NCBI RefSeq assembly: GCF_010500955.1
Contig: NZ_QVMJ01000003.1
Span: 400,265 to 464,264 of the forward strand
DNA length: 64,000 nucleotides
Source of the DNA: Bacteroides sp. 519
GTDB taxonomy: Bacteria > Bacteroidota > Bacteroidia > Bacteroidales > Bacteroidaceae
Direction of reading: 5' to 3'
Below, one piece after another: positions 1 through 9,772 of this stretch (position 1 is its first letter; each line of letters starts with the position of its first letter). A model generated the notes under the pieces. That model was not told the origin of the DNA. It worked only from the letters and a program-made list of their open reading frames with translations, and ran no database searches. Both the position numbers and the translations under genes were made by a program.

Positions 1-398
1 ATGTGCTCGATAATCAAGCTGTTGGTGCCTTTGCCGGAATGGTGCTTGTTTGTCCCGGTGCTCAGCACACAAACTCACAAATGACCAACCGCAACCTCTG
101 CGCAACCCGCGAGGCTCGTATGTACACTCAACCTCAGCTGGAAATCTATGCCGATGATGTGAAGTGCGGACATGGGTCTACTGTAGGGCAACTGGACGAG
201 AATGCACTCTTCTATATGCGTGCAAGAGGAATACCCGAAAAAGAAGCCCGCTTACTGTTAATGTTTGCCTTTGTAAACGAAGTGGTAGATACCATCAGAC
301 TTGATGCACTGAAAGACAGACTGCACCACCTTGTCGAAAAACGTTTCCGTGGTGACTTGGCGCGCTGTCAAGGGTGTTCTATATGCAAGGAACTATAG
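1..398 (+). CDS. sufD: SufD, Fe-S cluster assembly scaffold protein (C-terminal part)
   Basis: This is the last ~131 residues of SufD; the gene begins outside the window and the first full codon is at position 3. SufD forms the SufBCD scaffold that builds Fe-S clusters in the cytoplasm. The visible part has the conserved stretch REARMYTQPQLEIYADDVKC, then HGSTVGQLDENALFYMRARG, and ends in the short Cys-containing tail CSICKEL, all typical of the SufB/SufD C-terminal core. The sufS gene follows 33 bases later on the same strand, so the two are very likely co-transcribed, as in other suf operons. SufB is the main alternative, but the tail and the position directly before sufS favour SufD. Confidence 0.93.
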   Translation, partial: VLDNQAVGAFAGMVLVCPGAQHTNSQMTNRNLCATREARMYTQPQLEIYADDVKCGHGSTVGQLDENALFYMRARGIPEKEARLLLMFAFVNEVVDTIRLDALKDRLHHLVEKRFRGDLARCQGCSICKEL

Positions 399-431
399 AT
401 TTCAATCGTAAATCGTCTAATCGTAAATAAA

Positions 432-1640
432 ATGATAGATAAAATAAGAGCCGATTTCCCTATACTGCAACGTGAAGTATATGGTAAGCCATTGATATAC
501 CTTGATAACTCGGCAACTACCCAGAAACCACGTGTGGTGGTTGATGCCATAGTAGATGAATACTACTCAGTAAACGCCAACGTACACCGGGGAGTACATT
601 TTCTGTCTCAACAGGCAACTAACTTGCACGAGGGAGCACGCAAAACCGTACAGAAGTTTATCAACGCTGCCAGTACCAACGAAATTGTGTTTACCCGCGG
701 CACAACAGAATCTATAAACCTTCTGGCTTTCTCCTTTGGCGAAGAGTTCATGAAGGAAGGAGATGAAATTATCATCTCCACCATGGAGCATCACAGCAAT
801 ATAGTACCCTGGCAACTGCTTGCTGCCCGTAAAGGAATTGCCATAAAAGTTATTCCCATAAACGATAAAGGCGAGTTGCTGATTGATGAGTACAGGAAAC
901 TATTTTCGGAACGTACAAAGCTGGTAAGTGTTGCCCACGTATCGAACGTACTGGGAACCATCAATCCGGTAAAAGAAATAATAGACATTGCTCACACCAA
1001 TGATGTTCCTGTATTGATTGATGGTGCTCAATCGGTACCTCATATCCCTGTAGATGTTCAGGCACTTGATGCCGACTTCTATGCTTTCTCCAGCCATAAG
1101 ATATACGGTCCTACGGGAATAGGAGTGTTATACGGTAAAGAGAAATGGCTCGATGCAATCCCCCCTTATCAGGGTGGAGGAGAGATGATACAGCATGTTA
1201 GCTTTGAACGTACCACCTTTAACGAACTTCCTTTTAAGTTCGAAGCCGGCACACCCGATTATATTGGTACTACCGGTTTGGCAATTGCACTGGATTATGT
1301 TTCGGCAATCGGCCTCGAAAACATTGCTGCCTACGAGCATGAATTAACCAGGTATGCCACTCAAAGGCTAAAAGAGATTGAGGGCTTACGTATCTATGGC
1401 GAAGCCGATAATAAAAGCAGTGTAATATCTTTCCTGGTAGGAGATATTCACCACTTCGACCTTGGCACATTGCTCGATCGGTTAGGAATTGCTGTCCGCA
1501 CCGGGCATCATTGTGCCCAACCACTAATGCAACGGCTAGGAATTGAAGGAACAGTACGTGCATCGCTGGCAATGTACAACACAAAAGAGGAAGTGGATGC
1601 ATTGGTTGAGGGAATAAAAAGGGTGGCGAAGATGTTTTAG
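432..1640 (+). CDS. sufS: SufS, PLP-dependent cysteine desulfurase
   Basis: A 402-residue class V aminotransferase-fold enzyme. It takes sulfur from L-cysteine as a persulfide and hands it to the Suf scaffold. The PLP-binding lysine is Lys223 in SSHKIYGPTG, and the catalytic cysteine is Cys361 in RTGHHCAQP, the group II (SufS/CsdA) pattern with a short Cys loop rather than the long IscS loop. Other family marks are TTQKPR near the N-terminus, NVHRGVH, the cofactor-contacting TMEHHSN and the DGAQSVPH stretch carrying the PLP-ring aspartate. The length is normal. It lies directly after sufD in a tight operon. A strong promoter for the next gene sits 49 bases downstream, so the suf operon probably ends here. 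Confidence 0.97.
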   Translation: MIDKIRADFPILQREVYGKPLIYLDNSATTQKPRVVVDAIVDEYYSVNANVHRGVHFLSQQATNLHEGARKTVQKFINAASTNEIVFTRGTTESINLLAFSFGEEFMKEGDEIIISTMEHHSNIVPWQLLAARKGIAIKVIPINDKGELLIDEYRKLFSERTKLVSVAHVSNVLGTINPVKEIIDIAHTNDVPVLIDGAQSVPHIPVDVQALDADFYAFSSHKIYGPTGIGVLYGKEKWLDAIPPYQGGGEMIQHVSFERTTFNELPFKFEAGTPDYIGTTGLAIALDYVSAIGLENIAAYEHELTRYATQRLKEIEGLRIYGEADNKSSVISFLVGDIHHFDLGTLLDRLGIAVRTGHHCAQPLMQRLGIEGTVRASLAMYNTKEEVDALVEGIKRVAKMF

Positions 1641-1688
1641 CATATCCGATGGATCAATATGAGTATTAAGACATTACTGTGACATTTT

Positions 1689-1720
1689 TTTGTCTTTCTC
1701 ATTTGTAATCGTTACATTTG
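1689..1720 (+). promoter_or_regulatory. Bacteroidota-type promoter for the membrane pyrophosphatase gene
   Basis: TTTG at 1689-1692 is followed after 20 bp by TACATTTG at 1713-1720. This matches the Bacteroidota sigma-ABfr consensus (TTTG, 19-21 bp, TAnnTTTG) exactly. The start codon of the pyrophosphatase lies 28 bases downstream. Confidence 0.8.
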
Positions 1721-1748
1721 AGGGACAAACCTTTTAATACTCAATTCT

Positions 1749-3959
1749 ATGGATGATTTACTCTTCTGGCTCGTTCCTGTAGCCTCTTTGGTAGCTCTTG
1801 GTTTTGCTCTTTATTTCTATAAATGGATGATGAACCAGGACGAAGGTACAGACACTATGAAAAAAATAGCCCAACATGTTAGGATTGGCGCTATGTCCTA
1901 TCTCAAACAACAGTACAAGGTTGTAATTGCAGTATTTATAGTAATGGCTGTGATTTTTGGTTGCATGGCCTATTTCGGCTTACAAAATAACTGGGTACCC
2001 GTTGCCTTCCTTACAGGTGGTTTCTTCTCCGGTCTTGCCGGATTTCTGGGTATGAAAACAGCCACATACGCATCGGCACGTACAGCAAATGCTGCACGTA
2101 AGTCATTAAACAGTGGCTTGCAGGTGGCTTTCAGAAGTGGAGCAGTAATGGGGCTGGTGGTGGTTGGTCTCGGTTTGTTCGATATTGCTTTCTGGTATCT
2201 GCTGCTCAACTGGTTACTACCCGAAACACCCGAAAAGCTAACCATAATAACTACCACGATGTTAACCTTTGGCATGGGAGCCTCTACCCAAGCACTATTT
2301 GCCCGTGTTGGTGGAGGTATCTATACCAAAGCCGCCGATGTAGGAGCCGATTTAGTGGGTAAAGTAGAAGCCGGAATACCGGAAGACGACCCTAGAAATC
2401 CGGCTACCATTGCCGATAATGTTGGAGATAACGTTGGTGATGTAGCAGGTATGGGAGCCGATTTGTATGAATCATATTGCGGTTCTATTCTGGCAACAGC
2501 CGCCCTTGGTGCTGCTGCCTTTGCATCGAAAGGCAATATCGACCTGCAAACAAAAGCAGTTATTGCCCCCATGCTAATTGCAGCAGTAGGCATTTTCCTT
2601 TCTATTGTAGGTATCTTCTCCGTTAAAACCAGCGAGAATGCAAGTATTAAAAAATTGCTTAACTCACTTTCCTTTGGAACAAATCTAAGTTCAATTCTTA
2701 TTGTTATTGCAACCTTTGGCATTATGTATTTACTGGGATTGCCCGATTGGCAATGGATATCTTGTTCAGTAATAGTAGGTCTGCTGGTTGGTATTGTAAT
2801 AGGGCAAGCAACAGAATATTATACCTCGCAATCTTACAAACCCACTAAAAAGGTAGCCGAATCAGGTAAAACTGGTCCGGCAACGGTAATCATCTCCGGG
2901 CTAGGACTGGGTATGATATCGACTTGTATCCCTGTACTGGCTGTTGTTGTGGGTGTAATCGCCTCTTACTATTTTGCTTCCGGATTCGATTTTGCCAACA
3001 TTGGAATGGGACTTTACGGAATTGGCATTGCAGCAGTTGGCATGCTCTCGACACTGGGATTCACCCTTGCTACCGATGCTTATGGCCCAATTGCCGATAA
3101 CGCTGGTGGTAACGCCGAAATGTCTTGCTTGGGAGCCGAGGTACGTAAGCGCACCGATGCTTTAGATTCGCTAGGTAATACTACTGCCGCTACCGGAAAA
3201 GGTTTTGCCATTGGTTCGGCTGCGTTAACGGGTTTGGCATTGCTTGCATCTTACATTGAAGAGATAAAAATTGGCTTAATACGTTTGGCCGAGGGTGCTG
3301 CCGATAAAATGGTTGCTGTTGGCAAACATATTACTGTTACGGTTGAGCAGTTACATGCAGCATCTTTCCTCGACTTTATGAACTGGTACGAAGTAACCCT
3401 GATGAACCCCAAAGTGCTTGTGGGCATATTTATTGGCTCTATGATGGCTTTCTTGTTCTGTGGATTAACCATGAATGCCGTTGGACGGGCAGCAGCCGAT
3501 ATGGTAGAAGAGGTACGGCGGCAGTTCCGCGAAATCAAAGGGATAATGGAGGGCAAAGCCGAACCTAATTATGCCCGCTGTGTAGAAATCTCTACCAAAG
3601 GTGCACAAAGAGAAATGGTTGTGCCTTCTGTATTGGCCATTGCTGCACCAGTTGTTACAGGACTCATCTTTGGAGTAACCGGTGTTATGGGCTTATTAAT
3701 TGGCGGACTGAGTACGGGATTTGTTCTGGCCATCTTCATGGCTAACTCCGGCGGCGCATGGGACAATGCAAAGAAATACATCGAAGAGGGCAACCATGGG
3801 GGTAAAGGATCCGAAACACATAAAGCAACAGTGGTGGGTGATACTGTAGGCGATCCGTTTAAAGATACTTCCGGCCCAAGCCTTAACATCCTCATTAAAT
3901 TAATGAGTATGGTAGCTATTGTAATGGCAGGGCTTACGGTAGCGTGGAGTTTGTTTTAA
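1749..3959 (+). CDS. hppA: Membrane-bound ion-pumping inorganic pyrophosphatase, K+-dependent type
   Basis: A 736-residue, many-spanning membrane protein that hydrolyses pyrophosphate and pumps H+ and/or Na+ across the inner membrane. The substrate/Mg-binding motifs are present: [47 protein letters not shown] and the C-terminal [15 protein letters not shown]. In the K+-site motif the sequence reads [10 protein letters not shown] near residue 475; alanine there marks the K+-dependent subfamily, whereas K+-independent pumps have lysine. K+-dependent pumps include Na+ pumps and the dual Na+/H+ pump described from Bacteroides vulgatus; I did not resolve which ion is pumped. It has its own promoter and is followed by a 23-bp inverted repeat, so it is probably monocistronic. 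Confidence 0.97.
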   Translation: MDDLLFWLVPVASLVALGFALYFYKWMMNQDEGTDTMKKIAQHVRIGAMSYLKQQYKVVIAVFIVMAVIFGCMAYFGLQNNWVPVAFLTGGFFSGLAGFLGMKTATYASARTANAARKSLNSGLQVAFRSGAVMGLVVVGLGLFDIAFWYLLLNWLLPETPEKLTIITTTMLTFGMGASTQALFARVGGGIYTKAADVGADLVGKVEAGIPEDDPRNPATIADNVGDNVGDVAGMGADLYESYCGSILATAALGAAAFASKGNIDLQTKAVIAPMLIAAVGIFLSIVGIFSVKTSENASIKKLLNSLSFGTNLSSILIVIATFGIMYLLGLPDWQWISCSVIVGLLVGIVIGQATEYYTSQSYKPTKKVAESGKTGPATVIISGLGLGMISTCIPVLAVVVGVIASYYFASGFDFANIGMGLYGIGIAAVGMLSTLGFTLATDAYGPIADNAGGNAEMSCLGAEVRKRTDALDSLGNTTAATGKGFAIGSAALTGLALLASYIEEIKIGLIRLAEGAADKMVAVGKHITVTVEQLHAASFLDFMNWYEVTLMNPKVLVGIFIGSMMAFLFCGLTMNAVGRAAADMVEEVRRQFREIKGIMEGKAEPNYARCVEISTKGAQREMVVPSVLAIAAPVVTGLIFGVTGVMGLLIGGLSTGFVLAIFMANSGGAWDNAKKYIEEGNHGGKGSETHKATVVGDTVGDPFKDTSGPSLNILIKLMSMVAIVMAGLTVAWSLF

Positions 3960-3968
3960 GATAAAAGA

Positions 3969-4063
3969 TAATAGTTAAAAGATAAAAGTTCTCTGTAAGT
4001 CTTGTTTCAGTTTAGAATTAATAGGATATTTGCAGAAGAAGAACTTTTATCTTTTAACTATTA
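3969..4063. repeat. 23-bp perfect inverted repeat between hppA and rnhB
   Basis: The arm at 3969-3991 is the exact reverse complement of 4041-4063, with a 49-base spacer. The arms are AT-rich and built on TTAAAAGATAAAAG. It lies 9 bases after the hppA stop and 12 bases before the next start, so it could act as a terminator, but there is no clean U-tract. Confidence 0.8.
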
Positions 4064-4075
4064 ACTTTTAACTTA

Positions 4076-4678
4076 ATGTTATTACCCTATTTACACGAAC
4101 ACCTCATTGAAGCCGGATGCGACGAAGCCGGACGCGGTTGTTTGGCCGGATCTGTATACGCTGCTGCTGTAATACTTCCCAAAGATTTTAAAAACGAATT
4201 ATTGAACGACTCCAAACAATTATCGGAGAAACAACGTTATTTATTAAGAGACGTTATACAGCAAGAAGCGTTAGCGTGGGCTGTGGGTATTGTTACCCCC
4301 GAAGAGATTGACGAAATAAACATTCTCAATGCTTCTTTTTTGGCCATGCACCGTGCTGTAGACCAGTTAACCATACGTCCGCAACATTTGTTGATTGATG
4401 GTAACCGTTTCAAAGAATACAATGACACTCCCCATACCACTGTTATAAAAGGTGATGGCAAATATCTTTCAATTGCTGCAGCATCCATACTGGCCAAAAC
4501 CTATCGCGATGATTATATGAATGAGCTACACGCAGAGTTTCCCGATTATGCCTGGAATCAAAATAAAGGATATCCAACCAAGAAGCATCGCGAAATGATA
4601 GCAAAAGTTGGCACTTCGCCATATCACAGAATGAGTTATAACCTTCTTGGTGATACACAACTCGAAATTCCATTCTAA
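4076..4678 (+). CDS. rnhB: Ribonuclease HII
   Basis: A 200-residue RNase HII, which nicks RNA-DNA hybrids and removes ribonucleotides misincorporated into DNA. The N-terminal catalytic motif is AGCDEAGRG (Asp16, Glu17), the third acidic residue is in LLIDGNRF, and the conserved block [14 protein letters not shown] and the C-terminal NKGYPTKKH follow in the usual order. Length is normal for the family. The start ATG at 4076 lies 12 bases after the inverted repeat, leaving little room for a promoter, so transcription may read through from hppA. Confidence 0.96.
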   Translation: MLLPYLHEHLIEAGCDEAGRGCLAGSVYAAAVILPKDFKNELLNDSKQLSEKQRYLLRDVIQQEALAWAVGIVTPEEIDEINILNASFLAMHRAVDQLTIRPQHLLIDGNRFKEYNDTPHTTVIKGDGKYLSIAAASILAKTYRDDYMNELHAEFPDYAWNQNKGYPTKKHREMIAKVGTSPYHRMSYNLLGDTQLEIPF

Positions 4679-4691
4679 CAATTCATACTAT

Positions 4692-4820
4692 AGAATGGAA
4701 GGAGTTATCGCTTCGCTAGGAGTTAAAGGAGTTAAAGTTTTAGATGCTCTGAAGTATCTTATAGCTATAACTCCTAAGGAGCAAAGCTCCTGATAACTCC
4801 CTTTAACTACTTCCATTCTG
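4692..4820. repeat. Long imperfect inverted repeat with repetitive arms
   Basis: AGAATGGAAGGAGTTATC at 4692 onward is mirrored by GATAACTCC...TTCCATTCT ending near 4820, with internal repeats of GGAGTTAAAG and AACTCC on the two sides. It fills most of the gap between rnhB and the next gene and resembles the other repetitive-arm inverted repeats in this window. Confidence 0.65.
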
Positions 4821-4857
4821 GAATATGAAATAAGCACTAACCTAAAGTAGAATTTTT

Positions 4858-5883
4858 ATGAAACAAATGATTGCATTGTTGTGTGTTGTGGTATTTTCGG
4901 CATGCAGCAACACAAAAGAAATGAAGTTCCTCCAACTCAACATCTGGCAAGAAGGAACAATGGTAGAAGGCGGTTATGATGCCTTAGTAAACGAACTGGT
5001 AAGAGCTGATGCCGATTTTGTGATGCTCAGCGAAGTACGGAATTACAAAGGGACCCGCTTTTGCGACCGCATAATAACATCTTTAGCCGAGAAAGGTCTT
5101 ACTTACTATTCGTTTTACAGCTTCGACTCGGGCTTACTGAGTAAATATCCTATACAGGATAGTGTTACGATTTTCCCTTTAAAGGATGATCATGGAACCG
5201 TTTATAAGCTGAAAGCTGATGTTAATGGAAAAACCTTCTGTGTGTATACTACGCATCTGGATTATCAAGATTGTTCGTATTATGAAGTAAGGGGATACAG
5301 TGGCAAAACGTGGGCAAAACTACCAGAACCTGTTACGAATGTCGACACTTTGTTAGCTAGAAACGTGGCTTCACTAAGAGATGATGCCATAAAACTATTT
5401 ATTGCTGACGCTAACAAGGAAGCTGCCGCAGGTAACTATGTAATTATTGGTGGAGACTTTAACGAGCCTTCTCACCTGGATTGGACAGAGGCAACCAAAG
5501 ATAGTGCCGATCATCATGGGGTGGTAATTCCGTGGACTGTTACCACGCTTCTGGAAGAGAACAATTACAAAGATGCTTACCGCGTAATGTATCCCAATCC
5601 GGTTACCCATCCCGGCTACACCTACCCTGCCGATTGCAAAGGCGCACCAATCAAGCGTCTTACTTGGGCTCCCGAATCGGACGAGCGCGAACGTATCGAC
5701 TTAATTTTCTATTATCCTTCGGAGGGTATGAAGTTAAAAGATGCAGCTATTTATGGTCCAAAGGGATGCATACGTAATAGCGAACGGGTACAAGAAACCA
5801 GTGAGGACAAGTTTATTGAACCAATTGATATCTGGCCAACCGATCATAAAGGGGTGCTTACTGTGTTTGAGGTAAGTTTTTAA
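4858..5883 (+). CDS. Endonuclease/exonuclease/phosphatase-fold lipoprotein
   Basis: A 341-residue protein of the EEP superfamily (DNase I-like fold, metal-dependent phosphoesterases). The N-terminus has a lipoprotein signal with lipobox VFSAC, Cys16, so it should be anchored in a membrane facing outside the cytoplasm. The fold markers are LQLNIWQEG (first strand with the metal-binding Asn), LSEVR (metal-binding Glu), YTTHLDY, GGDFNEPSH and the C-terminal TDHKGV with the catalytic His. Substrate is not evident: extracytoplasmic relatives include nucleases, sphingomyelinase-like enzymes and sugar-phosphate or lipid phosphodiesterases. It seems to be alone between repeat elements. Confidence 0.88.
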   Translation: MKQMIALLCVVVFSACSNTKEMKFLQLNIWQEGTMVEGGYDALVNELVRADADFVMLSEVRNYKGTRFCDRIITSLAEKGLTYYSFYSFDSGLLSKYPIQDSVTIFPLKDDHGTVYKLKADVNGKTFCVYTTHLDYQDCSYYEVRGYSGKTWAKLPEPVTNVDTLLARNVASLRDDAIKLFIADANKEAAAGNYVIIGGDFNEPSHLDWTEATKDSADHHGVVIPWTVTTLLEENNYKDAYRVMYPNPVTHPGYTYPADCKGAPIKRLTWAPESDERERIDLIFYYPSEGMKLKDAAIYGPKGCIRNSERVQETSEDKFIEPIDIWPTDHKGVLTVFEVSF

Positions 5884-5895
5884 ACAGTAAGTAAG

Positions 5896-5913
5896 CGCTT
5901 GGTTAACCAAGCG
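5896..5913 (+). terminator. 18-bp perfect palindrome after the EEP lipoprotein gene
   Basis: CGCTTGGTTAACCAAGCG is a perfect palindrome that starts 13 bases after the stop codon and is followed by TTTG. It is a plausible terminator hairpin for the preceding gene. Confidence 0.55.
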
Positions 5914-5982
5914 TTTGCCCAATTAAACTACTTGGTTTATTCTAATAAAGAGTTATATTTGTGCATTAAAGTGAATTATTCT

Positions 5983-6165
5983 AAAGGCCAACGGCCTTTG
6001 CTCAATAGCGTAGGGCAAAGCCCTACGTAAACGGATCATGTATTGTGACCCCAACGGGGTCAACGTAAATTGTTTAAATGAGTTGACCCCGTTGGGGTCA
6101 TAATATATAATTATCCGTTTACGTAGGGCTTTGCCCTACGCTATTGAGATGAGGCCGTTGGCCTC
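5983..6165. repeat. Nested palindromic element, copy 1
   Basis: Three palindrome pairs are nested symmetrically: AAAGGCCAACGGCCTTT (5983-5999) with GAGGCCGTTGGCCTC (6151-6165); CGTAGGGCAAAGCCCTACG (6009-6027) with CGTAGGGCTTTGCCCTACG (6122-6140); and TGACCCCAACGGGGTCA (6046-6062) with TGACCCCGTTGGGGTCA (6084-6100). The central 21-base loop is 6063-6083. Related copies lie at 34465-34567 and 39258-39442. It resembles REP-like intergenic palindromes; no transposase is nearby. Confidence 0.85.
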
Positions 6166-6299
6166 TTTGCGTATCAAAATATATCAGAACTCATTGTTCT
6201 TTTTTAAAAGCATTCTTCAAAAGCATCCTGCGCCGGCACAACAATATCCATTTGCCGCTTTGCGGATGTTTCCGTACGTCGCCACAACTCTTTTATCGC
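6166..6299 (-). pseudogene. Displaced 3' fragment of an alpha-galactosidase gene
   Basis: This stretch matches 39443-39591, which covers the sequence just downstream of, and the last ~33 codons of, the GH27/36-like alpha-galactosidase gene. Shared tracts include CCGGCACAACAATATCCATT and TTTGCCGCTTTGCGGATG. The copy here has lost the segment with the stop codon and stops abruptly at ACAACTCTTTTATC. With the palindromic element beside it, it makes a ~330-bp duplicated segment. It is not expected to encode a product. The rest of the gap to 6431 shows nothing recognisable. Confidence 0.8.
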
Positions 6300-6430
6300 T
6301 TGTTTAACTGTTTCGGAATTTAAAGAGCAATATTTCTAGCTCACCTCAGTGGTACTTTGCTACAAAAAAGGAGCCTTTTCACAAAGACCCCCTTCCCTAA
6401 CAAATTATTTAATTAAAAAATCGGAAAATA

Positions 6431-7438
6431 TTAAATGTTATTCTCTTTAATCAGGTATTCGGCAATTTGAACAGCATTTAGTGCAGCGCCTTTCTTAATT
6501 TGGTCGCTAACTGTCCAGAAAGTAAGACCGTTTTCGTTTGCCAGGTCTTTACGGATACGTCCTACATACACAGGATCTTTGCCCGCAAGGAATAACGGCA
6601 TCGGATATTCTTTCTCGGCTGGGTTATCCATTAACACAATACCATCGGCACTTGCGAAAGCTTCGCGTGCTTCATCAATAGAGATAGGCTTTTCTGTTTC
6701 TACCCAGATGCTTTCAGAGTGAGCTCTTAAAGCAGGAACACGTACACAAGTTGCACTTACTTTAATATCCGAGTGCATAATTTTACGTGTTTCGTTGAAC
6801 ATCTTCATCTCTTCTTTGGTATAACCATTGTCGGTGAAAACATCAACCTGTGGAATCAGGTTGTAAGCCAACTGATAAGCGAACTTCTCAACTACAACCT
6901 CTTCGCCTGCTACAACCTGACGGTATTGCTCGTGCAACTCGTCCATTGCAGCAGCACCGGCACCACTGGCAGCCTGATAAGTAGAAACATGTACGGTTTT
7001 AATGTGCGATAGGTTTTCAATGGCTTTCAATGCTACAACTATCTGAATAGTGGTACAGTTAGGATTGGCAATCACACCACGTGGACGATCTTTGGCATCG
7101 GCCGCATTCACTTCGGGTACTACCAAAGGCACATCGGCATCCATACGGAAAGCGCTTGAATTATCAATCATTACAGCACCGTATTGAGTGATAGTCTTTT
7201 CGAATTCTTTCGAAGTACCGGCACCGGCAGAGGTGAATGCAATATCAATATCTTTAAAGTCGTCATTGTGTTGCAAAAGTTTGACTTCGAGCTGTTTTCC
7301 ACGGAATGTATATTTAGTTCCCGCACTGCGTTTAGAACCAAACAACACTAATTCGTCCATTGGAAAATTTCTTTCCTCGAGTACGCGAAGGAACTCCTGT
7401 CCTACCGCTCCGCTTGCTCCAACAATAGCTACTTTCAT
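6431..7438 (-). CDS. asd: Aspartate-semialdehyde dehydrogenase
   Basis: A 335-residue NADP-dependent enzyme that reduces aspartyl-4-phosphate to aspartate semialdehyde, the branch point to lysine/diaminopimelate, threonine and methionine. The N-terminal nucleotide-binding motif is [15 protein letters not shown], the catalytic nucleophile is Cys128 in [11 protein letters not shown], and the substrate-binding/acid-base histidine is in [15 protein letters not shown]. Length is typical of the bacterial class. The gene is divergent from the antiporter gene at 7646. A CAAAAATA box at 7563-7570 (TATTTTTG on its own strand) is a possible -7 element, but no matching -33 box was seen. Confidence 0.97.
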   Translation of the reverse strand: MKVAIVGASGAVGQEFLRVLEERNFPMDELVLFGSKRSAGTKYTFRGKQLEVKLLQHNDDFKDIDIAFTSAGAGTSKEFEKTITQYGAVMIDNSSAFRMDADVPLVVPEVNAADAKDRPRGVIANPNCTTIQIVVALKAIENLSHIKTVHVSTYQAASGAGAAAMDELHEQYRQVVAGEEVVVEKFAYQLAYNLIPQVDVFTDNGYTKEEMKMFNETRKIMHSDIKVSATCVRVPALRAHSESIWVETEKPISIDEAREAFASADGIVLMDNPAEKEYPMPLFLAGKDPVYVGRIRKDLANENGLTFWTVSDQIKKGAALNAVQIAEYLIKENNI

Positions 7439-7440
7439 TT

Positions 7441-7551
7441 TAAGTTTTTGAGTTTATTAGTTTGTTAGTTTTTGAGTTTATAGGCTTTTTGAGTTTTTGA
7501 TGCTGTATAGCAACTTACAAACTCACAAACTTAAAAACTTATAAACTCAAA
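7441..7551. repeat. Imperfect inverted repeat with repetitive arms upstream of asd
   Basis: The left arm (7441-7480) is built from GTTTTTGAGTTTA units and the right arm (7513-7551) from AACTTATAAACTCAAA-like units. The centre is GATGCTGTATAG. It lies between the divergent asd and antiporter genes and belongs to the same class as the elements at 10.5, 21.4 and 60.3 kb. Confidence 0.65.
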
Positions 7552-7645
7552 TAATTTGGCTGCAAAAATACGACATTCTGCTATATAACCACATAATAAA
7601 ACGTTTTTTTTCTTACTTTTGCGTGAAATTAAATCCCGTGTGTGA

Positions 7646-9772
7646 ATGAATTGGCTTGATTTTAATCTACATTTACCTATTACCGATCCTACCTGGATTT
7701 TCCTGCTGGTTCTTCTCATTATTCTTTTTGCTCCGATATTGTTAAGCAAGCTTCGCATTCCCCATATTATTGGGATGATTATTGCAGGAGTTTTTGTTGG
7801 CGAACATGGTTTCAACATTCTGGTACGGGATAGCAGTTTTGAACTGTTTGGTAAAGTAGGACTTTATTTTATCATGTTCCTTGCCGGACTTGAAATGGAC
7901 CTTGAAGATTTTAAGAAGAACAGATCGAAAGCCTTGGTTTTCGGTATATTTACGTTTGTTGTTCCAATGATATTTGGGGTTTGGAGCTCCATGTCTGTGC
8001 TTGGTTATAATGCCACAACATCGGTATTGCTAGCCAGTATGTATGCATCGCACACGCTAATTGCCTACCCCATAGTAAGCCGTTACGGTTTATCCCGATT
8101 GCGCAGTGTGAGTATTACTGTAGGCGGTACAGCCATCACAGTAGCATTGGCCCTCTTGGTGCTTGCCATTATATCGGGCATGTATAAAGGTGAGATTACC
8201 AGCCTGTTCTGGATTTTGCTCACCGTAAAAGTTGTTGTTGTATCCTTCCTAATCATTTATTCTTTCCCTCGTATCGGTCGCTGGTTCTTCCGCAAATACG
8301 AAGACAGCATTATGCAGTTTATCTTTGTACTGGTGTTGGTATTTCTTGGTGGCGGTTTACTTGAACTGGCTGGGATGGAAGGTATACTTGGTGCTTTCCT
8401 TGTGGGCCTGGTACTTAACCGGTTGATACCTAACCTGTCGCCATTAATGAACCGGTTGGAGTTTACGGGTAACGCTTTGTTTATACCCTACTTCCTGATT
8501 GGTGTGGGAATGATTATCGACATCCGCTCTTTGTTTACAGGTGGCGAAGCTTTGAAAGTTGCCGTAGTAATGACAATAGTTGCTACTTTTAGTAAATGGC
8601 TGGCAGCCTGGATGACACAAAAATCGTTCCGGATGGGCAAGAACGAACGTACCATGATGTTCGGACTCAGCAATGCTCAGGCAGCCGCAACATTGGCAGC
8701 CGTACTGGTTGGTAACAAGATTGAGGTTTCGCCCGGTGTTCCTTTACTGAACGATGATGTATTGAACGGAACAGTAGTAATGATTCTCTTTACCTGTATT
8801 ATAAGTTCTGTTGCAACCGAAAGGGCTGCCCGGAACATGACCATCGAGGATAACATTGAAGGTGCAGACGATAAACCGAAGGAAGAAGAAAACATCCTTA
8901 TCCCAATAGCCAACCCCGACACAATAGCCAACCTGATGAACATGGCTTTACTTATGAAAGAGCCTAAACGCAAATACGGATTAACCGCACTGAGCATCAT
9001 CAATGACAATAACGCTTCCGAAACCCGTTTGGCACAAGGTAAGCGTTATCTGGAACGGGCAGCTATGGTTGCTGCTGCTGCCGATGTAAATGTTCACACA
9101 TTAACCCGGTATGATTTAAATGTGGCTTCAGGCATCATCCACACCATGAAAGAGTGTGCTGCATCCGAAGTAATCATCGGTTTGCACCACAAAATAACAA
9201 TCGTAGATTCATTCTTAGGAAGATTAACCGAAAACCTATTGAAAGGTACCCACAAGCAAATTATGATTGTTAAGAGTGTAATGCCTGCAAATACTTTGCG
9301 CCGGATTGTTATTGCTGTACCCCCCAAAGCCCAATACGAAGCCGGATTTATTAAATGGCTCGAAAGGCTTTGCCGAATGGGAACACAGCTAGGTTGCCGC
9401 TTGCATTTCTTTGCACACCCGGATACAATACCCTATTTAGAAGGCTACATTGTAAAGAAACACAGGGGATTGAGAAGAGAAATGACCCCTCAGGATGAGT
9501 GGGAAGATTTAATGATGCTGGCAAGCCATATTAACTTCGACCATTTATTGGTTATTGTTAGTGCCCGCCGCGGATTCATATCGTACGATCCGGCCTTCGA
9601 AAAACTGCCTGCCCAACTAAAATACTTTAGTAACAATAGCTTGATGGTGCTCTATCCGGATCAGTTTGGAGATCCACAAGAGAGCCTTTCGTTCTCGGAG
9701 CCTTTGCATCATAATGAATCGCAACACTACGAGTCAGTGGGGAAATGGTTTTATAAATGGTTTAAGAAATGA
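7646..9772 (+). CDS. Cation:proton antiporter (CPA2/Kef-like) with C-terminal UspA-like region
   Basis: A 708-residue membrane protein. Residues ~1-400 form the Na+/H+ exchanger domain with about a dozen hydrophobic helices; visible marks include LRIPHIIGMIIAGVFVGEHG, the FLAGLEMDL segment and YASHTLIAYPIVSRYG. Residues ~430-700 are soluble and resemble tandem universal-stress-protein domains. This antiporter-UspA fusion is common in Bacteroidota. It should exchange Na+ or K+ for H+ at the inner membrane; the ion cannot be told from sequence. Its stop overlaps the start of tcdA (ATGA), so the two are co-transcribed. TACTTTTG at 7614-7621 is a likely -7 box. Confidence 0.92.
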   Translation: MNWLDFNLHLPITDPTWIFLLVLLIILFAPILLSKLRIPHIIGMIIAGVFVGEHGFNILVRDSSFELFGKVGLYFIMFLAGLEMDLEDFKKNRSKALVFGIFTFVVPMIFGVWSSMSVLGYNATTSVLLASMYASHTLIAYPIVSRYGLSRLRSVSITVGGTAITVALALLVLAIISGMYKGEITSLFWILLTVKVVVVSFLIIYSFPRIGRWFFRKYEDSIMQFIFVLVLVFLGGGLLELAGMEGILGAFLVGLVLNRLIPNLSPLMNRLEFTGNALFIPYFLIGVGMIIDIRSLFTGGEALKVAVVMTIVATFSKWLAAWMTQKSFRMGKNERTMMFGLSNAQAAATLAAVLVGNKIEVSPGVPLLNDDVLNGTVVMILFTCIISSVATERAARNMTIEDNIEGADDKPKEEENILIPIANPDTIANLMNMALLMKEPKRKYGLTALSIINDNNASETRLAQGKRYLERAAMVAAAADVNVHTLTRYDLNVASGIIHTMKECAASEVIIGLHHKITIVDSFLGRLTENLLKGTHKQIMIVKSVMPANTLRRIVIAVPPKAQYEAGFIKWLERLCRMGTQLGCRLHFFAHPDTIPYLEGYIVKKHRGLRREMTPQDEWEDLMMLASHINFDHLLVIVSARRGFISYDPAFEKLPAQLKYFSNNSLMVLYPDQFGDPQESLSFSEPLHHNESQHYESVGKWFYKWFKK

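Noticed and set aside
5983..6165. Insertion sequence ends
   Set aside because: No transposase gene or remnant lies between the palindromes and the element is under 200 bases; a REP-like palindrome fits better.
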